In this document: positions 1 through 7,446 of the stretch, one piece after another
Position numbering within the stretch: position 1 is the first letter of the stretch
Layout: each line of letters begins with the position of its first letter
Assembly: GCA_017618515.1 (NCBI GenBank)
Contig: JAFZUB010000032.1
Coordinates: 1 to 17,951 of the forward strand
Direction: 5' to 3'
Length of the DNA: 17,951 nucleotides
DNA from: Bacteroidaceae bacterium
GTDB lineage: Bacteria > Bacteroidota > Bacteroidia > Bacteroidales > Bacteroidaceae
Notes under the pieces: model-generated
Told to the model about the DNA's origin: nothing
What the model saw: only the letters and a program-made list of their open reading frames with translations
Database searches by the model: none
Made by a program: the position numbers and the translations under genes

Positions 1-1
1 G

Positions 2-973
2 GGCAAGGCTGCGTGGGGCAAGCTCTACGGGCAATGGTTTGTGGGCGCCACCGTGTTTGTGCTCGATCAGGAACGATTCCATGCACAGCGACTGCTGCAG
101 GCGATAGAGAAATATAAGATTACCTCGTTCTGTGCACCGCCCACTGTTTACCGCTATCTGGTGCATGAAGACATAGCAGGCTACGACCTCAGCTCGCTGG
201 AGTGGTGCACCACGGCAGGCGAGGCACTCAATCCGTCGGTGTTTGAGCGCTTCAAGGCGGCCACCGGCCTCGAACTGCATGAGGGCTTCGGCCAGACGGA
301 GACGACCATGACTCTCGGCACTATGCCGTGGGTAAAGCCCAAGCCGGGCAGCATGGGACTGCCTAATCCGCAGTATGATATTGTGTTGCTGCGGCGCGAC
401 GGCACACTTTGCGACGACAATGAGAATGGCGAGATATGCGTGAGGACAGAAATCAAGGGCAATGAGTTGAGGGCAAAGAAATGCAATCCTCAAACCTTCA
501 AGCCTATCGGATTGTTCCGCGAATACTTCGGCGACCCCGAACTGACCAAACAGGTATGGCACGATGGCATCTACCATACAGGCGATGTGGCCTACCGTGA
601 CGAAGACGGCTACTATTGGTTTGTGGGACGCACAGACGATGTTATCAAGAGCAGCGGCTACAGAATCGGGCCCTTCGAGGTGGAGAGCGCCCTGATGTGT
701 CATCCTGCGGTGGTGGAATGTGCCATCACCGGTGTGCCCGATGAGTTTCGTGGCATGGTGGTGAAGGCGACTATCGTGCTTCGCCCCGACTGGAAGCAAC
801 GTGCTGGCGACGAGCTGATAAAAGAATTGCAGGAACACGTGAAGCGAACTACCGCCCCATATAAATATCCGCGTATCATTGATTTTGTGGACGCACTGCC
901 CAAGACTATCAGCGGCAAGATTCGCCGTGTGGAAATCCGTGAGCAGGATGCGAACGAGAGGAATAAACACTAA
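2..973 (+). CDS. Acyl-CoA synthetase (AMP-binding), 3' part only
   Basis: This is the C-terminal 323 residues of an ANL-superfamily acyl-CoA ligase, which converts a carboxylic acid, ATP and CoA to acyl-CoA through an acyl-adenylate. The reading frame is open from base 2, so the gene starts upstream; the GTG at 41 is an internal valine codon, not the start. Visible motifs are the GFGQTETT adenylate-binding segment, YHTGDVAYRDEDGYYWFVGR with the hinge region, GYRIGPFEVE, and PKTISGKIRR near the end, where the Lys encoded at 917-919 is the expected catalytic lysine. The overall pattern (APPTVYRYL, TAGEALNP) resembles medium-chain or acetyl-CoA-synthetase-like enzymes; the true substrate cannot be read from this fragment. 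A strong terminator follows, so it is probably transcribed separately from etfB, although it fits the same acyl-CoA pathway. Confidence 0.9.
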   Translation, partial: GKAAWGKLYGQWFVGATVFVLDQERFHAQRLLQAIEKYKITSFCAPPTVYRYLVHEDIAGYDLSSLEWCTTAGEALNPSVFERFKAATGLELHEGFGQTETTMTLGTMPWVKPKPGSMGLPNPQYDIVLLRRDGTLCDDNENGEICVRTEIKGNELRAKKCNPQTFKPIGLFREYFGDPELTKQVWHDGIYHTGDVAYRDEDGYYWFVGRTDDVIKSSGYRIGPFEVESALMCHPAVVECAITGVPDEFRGMVVKATIVLRPDWKQRAGDELIKELQEHVKRTTAPYKYPRIIDFVDALPKTISGKIRRVEIREQDANERNKH

Positions 974-1005
974 TGTGTTTTCTATCTGATTTTGCTTACT
1001 AGGGT

Positions 1006-1056
1006 TGCGGAAATTGCACAAATTCTACCACGAATGTGTAATTTCCGCAGTTTTTA
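1006..1056 (+). terminator. Intrinsic terminator after the acyl-CoA ligase gene
   Basis: Arms at 1006-1020 and 1035-1049 pair over 15 bp with a single G-T wobble and enclose a 14-base loop. The right arm is followed by GTTTTTA. It lies 32 bases after the ligase stop codon and before the etfB promoter element, so it separates the two transcription units. Confidence 0.85.
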
Positions 1057-1080
1057 TGCTTAGTTTTGGAAAAGTATTCT

Positions 1081-1088
1081 TAATTTTG
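1081..1088 (+). promoter_or_regulatory. Candidate -7 promoter element for the etf operon
   Basis: TAATTTTG matches the Bacteroidetes primary-sigma -7 consensus TAnnTTTG exactly. It lies 44 bases before the etfB ATG and just after the preceding terminator. No convincing -33 TTTG lies at the usual 19-21 base spacing, so the assignment rests on the -7 box and its position. Confidence 0.5.
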
Positions 1089-1132
1089 CACTTTCAAAGT
1101 AACGACATTATAATTATAAATACCAGAAAATT

Positions 1133-2014
1133 ATGAGTTTGAAAATTGTTGTCTTAGCCAAGCAGGTGCCCGACACACGCAATGTGGGCCCCGATGCTAT
1201 GACTCCCGAGGGCACCGTTAATCGCGCTGCCCTGCCCGCAGTATTCAACCCCGAGGACCTCAACGCCCTTGAGCAGGCACTGCGACTCAAAGAGCAGTTC
1301 CCCGGCTCTACCATCTCGGTGCTGACGATGGGTCTGCCCAAGTCTGCCGAGGTTATCCGCGAGGCTCTCTACAGGGGAGCTGATCAGGGCTACGTTGTTA
1401 CCGACCGCCCATTGGGTGGCGCCGACACTCTGGCCACCAGCTACACGCTGTCGCAGGCCATCAAGAAGATTGGCGAGTATGATATCATCCTTGGTGGTCG
1501 TCAGGCCATCGATGGTGACACCGCTCAGGTTGGTCCTCAGATAGCCGAGAAGCTTGGCCTTACTCAGGTGACCTATGCCGAGGAGATTATCAGCCTCGAC
1601 CCTGAGAAGAAAAAGATTGTTGTGAAGCGTCACATCGACGGTGGCGTAGAGACCGTAGAGGCTCCTCTGCCACTGGTGGTAACAGTCAACGGCTCTGCCG
1701 CCCCTTGTCGTCCGCGCAACGCCAAGCGCGTAATGAAGTACAAGAATGCCACTGCTGCCGCTGAGCGCACTCCCGAGCAGGCCGAAGTCCTCGCTTCTGT
1801 GATTGCCAAGAAGCCTTACCTCGACATCACCCAGTGGGGTGCTGCCGATATCGATGCCGACCCTGCACAGATTGGCAAGGCAGGCTCACCTACCAATGTT
1901 AAGTCGGTGCAGAATATCGTGTTCAAGGCTAAGGAAAGCCGCACCATGAACGGTAGCGACGAAGAGATTGATACCCTGATTCAGGAATTGTTGAACGAGA
2001 AGATTATTGGCTAA
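1133..2014 (+). CDS. etfB: Electron transfer flavoprotein subunit beta
   Basis: This is the beta subunit of the heterodimeric EtfAB flavoprotein, which shuttles electrons between acyl-CoA dehydrogenases and another redox partner in the cytoplasm. The N-terminus MSLKIVVLAKQVPDT is typical of the family (FixA/EtfB). The conserved nucleotide-binding segment is seen around residues 115-135 (DIILGGRQAIDGDTAQVGP). The protein is 293 residues, somewhat longer than the usual ~260. It starts 44 bases after the -7 element and is followed 6 bases later by etfA, and then by an acyl-CoA dehydrogenase, so the three subunits are surely co-expressed. Whether this Etf is of the electron-bifurcating type cannot be decided by eye; it would depend on the second flavin site at the EtfB interface. 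Confidence 0.95.
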   Translation: MSLKIVVLAKQVPDTRNVGPDAMTPEGTVNRAALPAVFNPEDLNALEQALRLKEQFPGSTISVLTMGLPKSAEVIREALYRGADQGYVVTDRPLGGADTLATSYTLSQAIKKIGEYDIILGGRQAIDGDTAQVGPQIAEKLGLTQVTYAEEIISLDPEKKKIVVKRHIDGGVETVEAPLPLVVTVNGSAAPCRPRNAKRVMKYKNATAAAERTPEQAEVLASVIAKKPYLDITQWGAADIDADPAQIGKAGSPTNVKSVQNIVFKAKESRTMNGSDEEIDTLIQELLNEKIIG

Positions 2015-2020
2015 GAAGAT

Positions 2021-3061
2021 ATGAATAACGTATTTGTATATTGCGAGATTGAGGGCCAGACAGTTGCTGATGTCAGCTTGGAGCTCCTCACCAAAGGCCG
2101 CAAATTGGCCAATACCCTGGGCGTGCAGCTGGAGTGCATCTGCGCTGGCAGCAAGCTTGACGGCGTAGAGAAGCAGGTGTTGCCTTTCGGCGTTGACAAG
2201 GTGCACGTGTTTGATGCAGAGGGCTTGTTCCCTTACACATCCAATCCCCACACCGCGCTGGTGGTTAATCTCTTCAAGGAGGAGAAGCCGCAGATATGCT
2301 TGATGGGAGCAACCGTCATTGGTCGCGACCTTGGTCCGCGCGTTAGTTCTGCCCTGTTCAGCGGTCTTACCGCCGACTGCACAGAGCTGGAGATTGGCGA
2401 CTTTGACATGAACGTGAAGAATGCCAACGGCGAGATGGAGAAGAAGCACTATGTGAACCAGCTCTATCAGATTCGTCCCGCTTTTGGTGGTAATATCGTG
2501 GCTACCATCGTCAACCCTGAGCACCGTCCTCAGATGGCAACTGTGCGCGAGGGAGTGATGAAGAAGGAAGTGCTTGACCCGAATTACAAGGGCGAAGTTA
2601 TCCGCCACGACGTGGCCAAGTATGTGCCCGCGACTGAATATGTAGTGAAGGTGCTCGACCGCCACATCGAGAAGGCTAAGCACAACCTCAAGGGTGCTGC
2701 CATCGTGGTGGCTGGAGGTTATGGCATGGGTAGCAAGGAGGGCTTTGACATGCTCTTCGACCTTGCCAAGGAGCTGCATGCCGAGGTTGGTGCCAGCCGT
2801 GCTGCCGTGGATGCAGGCTTTGTTGACCATGACCGCCAGATAGGCCAGACAGGTGTGACAGTACGTCCGAAGGTTTACATTGCCTGTGGTATCTCCGGCC
2901 AGATTCAGCACATAGCCGGTATGCAGGACGCAGGCATAATTATTTCTATCAACAGCGATCCGAACGCCCCCATCAACACTATCGCCGACTATGTCATCAA
3001 CGGCACCGTGGAGGAGGTTGTTCCTAAGCTTATCAAGTATTACAAGAAAAACAGCAAGTAA
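2021..3061 (+). CDS. etfA: Electron transfer flavoprotein subunit alpha
   Basis: This is the alpha subunit of Etf, which binds FAD in its C-terminal domain. The family signature is clear from about residue 280 onward: VYIACGISGQIQHIAGMQ followed by IISINSDPNAPI, the classic EtfA FAD site. Before it lie VVAGGYGMGSKEGFD and GASRAAVDAGFVDHDRQIGQ, also conserved in the FAD domain. The length of 346 residues is normal. The ATG lies 6 bases after the etfB stop, and the next gene starts 1 base after the etfA stop, which points to translational coupling through the operon. A 394-codon open frame on the opposite strand over this gene is a codon-bias shadow. Confidence 0.95.
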   Translation: MNNVFVYCEIEGQTVADVSLELLTKGRKLANTLGVQLECICAGSKLDGVEKQVLPFGVDKVHVFDAEGLFPYTSNPHTALVVNLFKEEKPQICLMGATVIGRDLGPRVSSALFSGLTADCTELEIGDFDMNVKNANGEMEKKHYVNQLYQIRPAFGGNIVATIVNPEHRPQMATVREGVMKKEVLDPNYKGEVIRHDVAKYVPATEYVVKVLDRHIEKAKHNLKGAAIVVAGGYGMGSKEGFDMLFDLAKELHAEVGASRAAVDAGFVDHDRQIGQTGVTVRPKVYIACGISGQIQHIAGMQDAGIIISINSDPNAPINTIADYVINGTVEEVVPKLIKYYKKNSK

Positions 3062-3062
3062 C

Positions 3063-4784
3063 ATGGCCAACTATTATAACGACGAGATTAAGTTTCAGCT
3101 TAACCACCCGCTTATGAAGCGCATCGTGGAGCTGAAGGAGCGTGACTTTGCCGACAAGGATCAGTTTGACTACGCTCCGCAGGACTTTGAGGATACCATG
3201 GACAGCTACGACCGCGTCATTGACCTTGCCGGTGAGATAGCTGCCGAAATCATTGCCCCCAATGCTGAGGATGTTGACGCCGAGGGTCCCCACTGCGAGA
3301 ACGGTGGAGTGCGCTATGCCAGCAAGACATACGAGAACCTTGACGCTACTGTCAAGGCAGGCCTCAATGGTGTTACCATGCCCCGTCGCTACGGCGGCCT
3401 CAATTTCCCGTGTACTCCCTACACTGCCATCAATGAGATAATCGCCACTGCCGATGCCGGCTTTGAGAATATCTGGTCGCTGCAGGATTGCATAGAGACT
3501 CTTTATGAGTTTGGCGACGAGGATCAGCGTCAGCGTTTCATCCCCCGTGTATGCAAGGGTGAGACCATGTCGATGGACCTTACCGAGCCGGACGCTGGTT
3601 CTGACCTCCAGAGCGTGATGCTCAAGGCTACCTTTGACGAGAAGGAGAACTGCTGGCGTCTCAACGGATGCAAGCGCTTCATCACCAACGGCGACAGCGA
3701 CATTCACCTTGTGCTGGCACGCTCTGAGGAAGGCACCAAGGATGGTCGTGGCCTCTCCATGTTTATCTACGACAAGCGTCAGGGCGGAGTAACCGTGCGC
3801 CGCATCGAGAACAAACTCGGTATCCACGGCTCACCCACTTGCGAGCTTGTTTATAAGAATGCCAAGGCAGAGCTCTGCGGCGACCGTAAGCTCGGTCTTA
3901 TCAAGTATGTGATGGCACTGATGAACGGCGCACGCCTCGGCATCGCTGCTCAGAGTGTCGGTATCAGCCAGGCAGCCTACAACGAGGCTCTCGCCTATGC
4001 CAAGGACCGCAAGCAGTTCGGCCAGGAGATAATCAACTTCCCCGCCGTATATGAGATGCTCGCCAATATGAAGGCCAAGCTCGATGCAGGCCGCTCGCTG
4101 CTCTACATGACCGCCCGCTACGTGGATATCTATAAGGCTCTCGACGACATTGCTCGCGAGCGCAAACTGGAGCCCGAGGAGCGTCAGGAGCAGAAGAAGT
4201 ACTCCCGCATGGCTGACGCCTTCACTCCGCTGGCCAAGGGAACCAACTCTGAGTACGCCAACCAGAACGCCTACGACTCCATCCAGATACACGGTGGCTC
4301 CGGCTTCATGCTTGAGTATGCTTGCCAGCGTCTATACCGCGACGCTCGTATCACCTCCATCTACGAGGGTACCACTCAGTTGCAGGTGGTGGCAGCTATC
4401 CGCTACATCACCAACGGCACCTACCTCAACATCCTGCGTGAGTTTGAGGAAGAGACCGTGAGCGCCGAGATGCAGCCCCTCTTCTCCCGCGCCAAAGTGC
4501 TGGCCGACAAGCTGGAGGCATGCGTAAATGCTGTGAAGGAAGCTCAGAGCCAGGAGCTACAGGACCTCGCAGCCCGTCATCTCTACGACATCACTGCCAA
4601 CGCTATGATGGCTCACCTCATCGTGCTCGACGCCAGCCGTGCTCCTGAGCTCTTTGCCAAGAGCGCACAGGTATTCCTCAACCTCGCTGAGGCAGAGGTA
4701 GCCAAGCATGAGCAATATATAGATTGTCTCAGTGCGGAGCAGATAGCCAATTATCGTCCCGCCGAACTTTCTGCAGAGGCATAA
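3063..4784 (+). CDS. Acyl-CoA dehydrogenase, long form with C-terminal extension
   Basis: This flavin enzyme introduces (or, in reverse, reduces) the alpha-beta double bond of an acyl-CoA and passes electrons to EtfAB. It has 573 residues against about 380 for the short-chain enzymes; the extra ~130 residues after the catalytic core match the longer ACAD subfamily with its own C-terminal helical domain. Seen in order are the N-terminal helical domain, the FAD/substrate segment MSMDLTEPDAGSDLQ, FITNGDSDIHLVLAR, NKLGIHGSPTCEL, AYAKDRKQFGQ, and IYEGTTQLQ with Glu435 as the expected catalytic base. The start at 3063 (MANYYNDEI) is chosen because it lies 1 base after the etfA stop; the frame stays open further upstream only inside etfA. 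Substrate chain length is unknown. Confidence 0.92.
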   Translation: MANYYNDEIKFQLNHPLMKRIVELKERDFADKDQFDYAPQDFEDTMDSYDRVIDLAGEIAAEIIAPNAEDVDAEGPHCENGGVRYASKTYENLDATVKAGLNGVTMPRRYGGLNFPCTPYTAINEIIATADAGFENIWSLQDCIETLYEFGDEDQRQRFIPRVCKGETMSMDLTEPDAGSDLQSVMLKATFDEKENCWRLNGCKRFITNGDSDIHLVLARSEEGTKDGRGLSMFIYDKRQGGVTVRRIENKLGIHGSPTCELVYKNAKAELCGDRKLGLIKYVMALMNGARLGIAAQSVGISQAAYNEALAYAKDRKQFGQEIINFPAVYEMLANMKAKLDAGRSLLYMTARYVDIYKALDDIARERKLEPEERQEQKKYSRMADAFTPLAKGTNSEYANQNAYDSIQIHGGSGFMLEYACQRLYRDARITSIYEGTTQLQVVAAIRYITNGTYLNILREFEEETVSAEMQPLFSRAKVLADKLEACVNAVKEAQSQELQDLAARHLYDITANAMMAHLIVLDASRAPELFAKSAQVFLNLAEAEVAKHEQYIDCLSAEQIANYRPAELSAEA

Positions 4785-4797
4785 GGTAATTACCTTA
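4782..4797. repeat. 16-bp perfect palindrome spanning two convergent stop codons
   Basis: TAAGGTAATTACCTTA is its own reverse complement. Its first three bases are the stop of the acyl-CoA dehydrogenase and its last three are the stop (on the minus strand) of secreted protein A. No loop and no T-tract follow, so it is not a convincing intrinsic terminator, yet no other terminator is seen between these convergent genes. Confidence 0.6.
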
Positions 4798-6408
4798 GTC
4801 ATCAAGAAAAATGTTATGACGATTGTACCGGTTCTTGCCGAATTGTTTATACATTTCGTCATACAGTTCTTTGGCGTTGTAGGGCTGCACGGTCTGTACT
4901 CCATCGGCAGTGACGGCAATGGTTTGTCCGGATTTTATGGTCTGCTTTTTACCGCCGTGGATGCTAAGCACCTCCACGGTGCCTGCTAACATATAGACGT
5001 GCGACGCATCACCGTTTTGCTCCAGCCTTAGCATTATGGGCTCTTGGGGATATACTACGCAGTTAGCGAGCTGGAATGTAGGCACGTCATCGTTAAAGTC
5101 GGAGTATCTGACGAGTATTTGTCCTTTGTCCAGATACCAGCGGTCGCGTTTGGAAACTTGCTCCACTCGTGCGGAGGAGTTCTGTTTGAGGGTGATGCAT
5201 TCCTCGTAGTTTTCATGGCTAATCCACGCTTGTGACTCGTGACCGGTGCGGATTTGGTTGTGGAAGTATATAACTTCAAAGGGTGTAAGTTCTGCGAACT
5301 CCATGGAGCTGTCTTTGCATTTTTGCTGCAGTGTGCCATGTGAGTCATTGAGCTGATAGTGGCTGTAAGGCTGTTTGCATTTGGGACAGTTTTCGTCTGG
5401 TGAGATATCGTTCCAGTTGAAAGAGGGGATGAGGGGCATGGTTGTTGACTCAACGGCAGTGGAGTTGGACGACTTTGCGTAGTCGGGGATGCTATTGCCG
5501 ACATATAGATTAGCTGTGATGTCGATGCTGCTCTCCATACCGCCCGCAGGTATTTGGTAATAGATATAGGCATAGACCACCTCCGCGTCACCGGGCACCA
5601 CATACGTCATGGTGGTGTCGTTAGTCTGCTTAGTCTGAATCATGTGAGCCACATTGCTGAAGACTGGAACGGCTCCTTTCTTCAGGTATTTGAATGAGAT
5701 ATTGAGGCGCGGTTTGTCCTTGCCGGAGATTTTTTCTTCCTTGACGGTGATAATCTGGCCGGGCTTCACGGTGCCTCTGATTGTCTGGGTGTAGTTAGTG
5801 ACGGCGTTGCGTATGAGTTCGGGTTTGTCCTTCAGCTTGATGGAAGGCCCCGTAATGGTGTATTTCATGGTGTGGCCGTTGTGTGTAATCTGGTCAGAAT
5901 ATGTCTTGGCGCTACTTAAGGAGGTTTGTTTGCCGCCTGACTTGGCCTGCGTATTAGAGGAAGAGGCTTTCACTACGTTCCACGTTGTGCGGATGCTGAT
6001 GTAGCCACATGAAATAATTAAGGTTACTTCTGTTGCATCGCTGGGCACAGAGTAGCTTATGGAGGTTGATTTATCGCCCTTTTTATCCATTATTGAATGA
6101 AATTTCCCGTTGTTGTCTGTGAAGCCAACGCCGATATATACTAGGTCATATTTCGGGATTCCTGCGAGTTTGCGACACGATGCTGTCAGCGTAGCCCCCG
6201 GCTGCACCTCGCCGTTGATGGTCATGCTCATGTTTGTGGGTACGCCGCCCAGATAAGGTTTGCGTTTTTCAGTTACCACGCCTCCAGAGAGGCTGTACTC
6301 AATCTTCAAGCCGTGGCGCTCTGCGGTGCCCTTGTAGTTTTCGGCTCTTGTCTCCGTGCCAGCAAGGAGTAGTATTGCTGCCACGATCAGTCGCATAGTT
6401 GTTTTCAT
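4795..6408 (-). CDS. Secreted protein A: duplicated beta-module, zinc-ribbon-like and FecR-like domains
   Basis: I do not recognise a characterised family. The 537-residue protein begins with a Sec signal peptide (residues 1-22, MKTTMRLIVAAILLLAGTET then RA). Two related modules follow, about 25-146 and 170-303; both begin Y-x-x-x-x-x-HG/NGH, continue to a G-x-V-x-PG turn and end in a VPSDA/VPGDAEVV strand. A linker leads to CPKCKQPY (341-344) with a third Cys at 364; a second CxxC pair is replaced by FHNQ at 382-385. Residues ~403-505 resemble a FecR domain (ECITLKQNSSARVE, YLDKGQ, AGTVEVLSIHGG, IKSGQTIAV). The start at 6408 is chosen because a terminator and promoter lie inside the upstream extension of the frame. 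It is a clear paralogue of protein B (8034-9758) and likely acts in the periplasm or at the outer surface. Confidence 0.82.
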   Translation of the reverse strand: MKTTMRLIVAAILLLAGTETRAENYKGTAERHGLKIEYSLSGGVVTEKRKPYLGGVPTNMSMTINGEVQPGATLTASCRKLAGIPKYDLVYIGVGFTDNNGKFHSIMDKKGDKSTSISYSVPSDATEVTLIISCGYISIRTTWNVVKASSSNTQAKSGGKQTSLSSAKTYSDQITHNGHTMKYTITGPSIKLKDKPELIRNAVTNYTQTIRGTVKPGQIITVKEEKISGKDKPRLNISFKYLKKGAVPVFSNVAHMIQTKQTNDTTMTYVVPGDAEVVYAYIYYQIPAGGMESSIDITANLYVGNSIPDYAKSSNSTAVESTTMPLIPSFNWNDISPDENCPKCKQPYSHYQLNDSHGTLQQKCKDSSMEFAELTPFEVIYFHNQIRTGHESQAWISHENYEECITLKQNSSARVEQVSKRDRWYLDKGQILVRYSDFNDDVPTFQLANCVVYPQEPIMLRLEQNGDASHVYMLAGTVEVLSIHGGKKQTIKSGQTIAVTADGVQTVQPYNAKELYDEMYKQFGKNRYNRHNIFLDD

Positions 6409-6443
6409 GGAATTATTGTATATTGACATTTTGACTCTGTGTG

Positions 6444-6474
6444 CAAAGATACGACAAAAAAATGAACGAACAAG
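6444..6474 (-). promoter_or_regulatory. Housekeeping promoter for secreted protein A
   Basis: On the minus strand TATCTTTG (6451-6444) matches the -7 consensus TAnnTTTG. A TTG (part of CTTG, 6474-6471) sits 19 bases upstream, the correct -33 spacing for the Bacteroidetes primary sigma factor. It lies 36 bases before the chosen ATG and just after the terminator of the upstream gene. Confidence 0.7.
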
Positions 6475-6499
6475 AAAAAAAGCCGCGACTTGCGGCTTT
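6475..6499 (-). terminator. Intrinsic terminator after the two-helix membrane protein gene
   Basis: AAAGCCGC (6499-6492, minus strand) pairs perfectly with GCGGCTTT (6486-6479) around a 5-base loop, followed by a run of T to 6475. It lies 10 bases after the stop codon of the gene at 6510-6887 and closes the sigma cassette transcript before the separate promoter of protein A. Confidence 0.85.
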
Positions 6500-6509
6500 T
6501 CTATGATTT

Positions 6510-6887
6510 TCAAACTTTGTTTTTTTGTATTGTATTAGATATCGCTATGATGCCCCAACCGATGAGAAGTGCGATAACAATGAGTGTAATCATGCGGCTG
6601 TTTTGCTCTATGAAGGCGAGGGGCACCCAGTTAGTGTCGAAGGAGAACAGCTTCACGCCCTCGGGCAGGGCATTGATGACAAAGAAGAGAGCAAGGCCTG
6701 CCACTATGGCGAGTCCCAGTGCCACGACGATCGCGAGGCGATAGCGGCGCAGTTGTGCCTCTTGCATCTTTTTGATACACTCTACGGCATCCAGTTTTCT
6801 GTTTAGCGAAGCCATGAACTTGTCGTTGTCGTTGAGTTCCGGGTGGAAGTCAGCAAACAATGCTTCTATCATTTTATCCTTTTCCAT
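6510..6887 (-). CDS. Two-helix membrane protein following the ECF sigma factor (possible anti-sigma)
   Basis: This is a 125-residue protein with a charged N-terminal cytoplasmic segment (residues 1-50, including FHPELNDNDKFMASLNRKLD), a first membrane helix at about 51-72, a short loop of ~26 residues, and a second helix at about 99-117. I do not recognise a named domain. Its position as the gene after an ECF sigma factor, with a soluble N-terminal helix-rich region in front of the membrane helices, suggests it could tether or inhibit the sigma factor, as anti-sigma proteins do, but no zinc anti-sigma motif (HxxxCxxC) is present. The gene starts 47 bases after the sigma stop codon, and the gap is filled by an octamer repeat. 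It ends just before a strong terminator. Confidence 0.75.
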   Translation of the reverse strand: MEKDKMIEALFADFHPELNDNDKFMASLNRKLDAVECIKKMQEAQLRRYRLAIVVALGLAIVAGLALFFVINALPEGVKLFSFDTNWVPLAFIEQNSRMITLIVIALLIGWGIIAISNTIQKNKV

Positions 6888-6892
6888 AGTAT

Positions 6893-6940
6893 TTTCAATT
6901 TTTCACTATTTCACCTTTTCACCTTTTCACTGTTTCACCT
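6893..6940 (-). repeat. Six tandem octamers (consensus xxGTGAAA) between sigma and membrane protein genes
   Basis: Read on the minus strand, 6940-6893 divides into six consecutive octamers: AGGTGAAA, CAGTGAAA, AGGTGAAA, AGGTGAAA, TAGTGAAA, AATTGAAA. The first copy contains the TGA stop of the sigma gene and the last ends 5 bases before the ATG of the next gene. The tract therefore makes up essentially the whole intergenic space. Confidence 0.85.
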
Positions 6941-7414
6941 TTTTAATCTTTCCCTCAAATGTTCGCGGCCACGCGAGAGCTGCTGCCTCACAGCCGCCTC
7001 GCTGGAGTCAACGATAGTGCTTATCTCTTTTACGGAGTAGTCGTTCATGTAGAACAGCACCAGTGCCGTGCGTTCCTTGGGCTGCATTTGCGCCAGCGCG
7101 GCATATAGTTCCTGGTATTGATATTTGCGATCAGGGGCGAGAGAGTTGTCGGCGATGCCGGTAGCCTCATCTATCGGGGCGTCGATGTTCAGTTGCCTGC
7201 GTGAACTGATAAATGTGTTGTAGGCAATCTTGTAGAGCCATGCCTTGAGCTTGCTTCCATCGCGCAGACTGCCCGATGCGAGGTAGGCTTTCACCAAAGC
7301 CTCCTGTGCCAGGTCGTCGGCATCGTCGCGGTTGCCGCAGCAGAGCGTGAGCAAGAAGCGCCGCAGCGCCTCCTGCTCTGCTACAACCAGCTCCGTGAAT
7401 TGCTCTCTGGTCAT
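6935..7414 (-). CDS. ECF-family RNA polymerase sigma factor
   Basis: This is a 159-residue extracytoplasmic-function sigma factor with only regions 2 and 4. Region 2 lies at about residues 12-75, with DADDLAQEALVKAYL and KLKAWLYKIAYNTFISSRR (core binding and -10 recognition). Region 4 lies at about 103-157, with LAQMQPKERTALVLFYMNDY and a helix-turn-helix VKEISTIVDSSEAAVRQQLS for -35 recognition. It binds core polymerase and directs it to a dedicated promoter set. It is the middle gene of a three-gene cassette, 12 bases after the DUF6249 gene, and the start MTREQFTEL is preceded by several AGGAG motifs. No SusC/FecA-type receptor or classical FecR anti-sigma is adjacent, so this is not the usual Bacteroidetes PUL trans-envelope arrangement. 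Confidence 0.93.
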   Translation of the reverse strand: MTREQFTELVVAEQEALRRFLLTLCCGNRDDADDLAQEALVKAYLASGSLRDGSKLKAWLYKIAYNTFISSRRQLNIDAPIDEATGIADNSLAPDRKYQYQELYAALAQMQPKERTALVLFYMNDYSVKEISTIVDSSEAAVRQQLSRGREHLRERLKR

Positions 7415-7416
7415 TA

Positions 7417-7446
7417 CTCCTTACTCCTAATCTCCTTGCTCCTTTA
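7417..7446 (-). repeat. Four-copy AAGGAG-type repeat leading into the sigma factor start
   Basis: On the minus strand, units TAAAGGAG, CAAGGAG, ATTAGGAG and TAAGGAG follow one another (alternating 8 and 7 bases) and end 2 bases before the sigma factor ATG. The tract overlaps the last codons and stop (TAG) of the DUF6249 gene. Each unit is a Shine-Dalgarno-like AGGAG; the last is too close to the ATG for normal use, while the one before it is at about 10 bases. Confidence 0.7.

Noticed and set aside
2991..3062. Upstream start for the acyl-CoA dehydrogenase
   Set aside because: The extra 24 codons lie entirely inside etfA; the ATG at 3063, one base after the etfA stop, gives the normal coupled start.
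1886..3070. 394-codon open frame on the minus strand over etfA
   Set aside because: It lies fully antisense to a well-supported etfA, has no recognisable domain, and is Leu/Val/His-rich as expected from the complement of a biased coding frame. It is a shadow.
6409..6513. Longer N-terminus for protein A (35 extra residues)
   Set aside because: The extension contains an intrinsic terminator and a housekeeping promoter, and the signal peptide begins only at 6408.
6893..6940. CRISPR-like array
   Set aside because: Units are only 8 bases, directly adjacent with no spacers, and lie between two operon genes. They are a simple tandem repeat.
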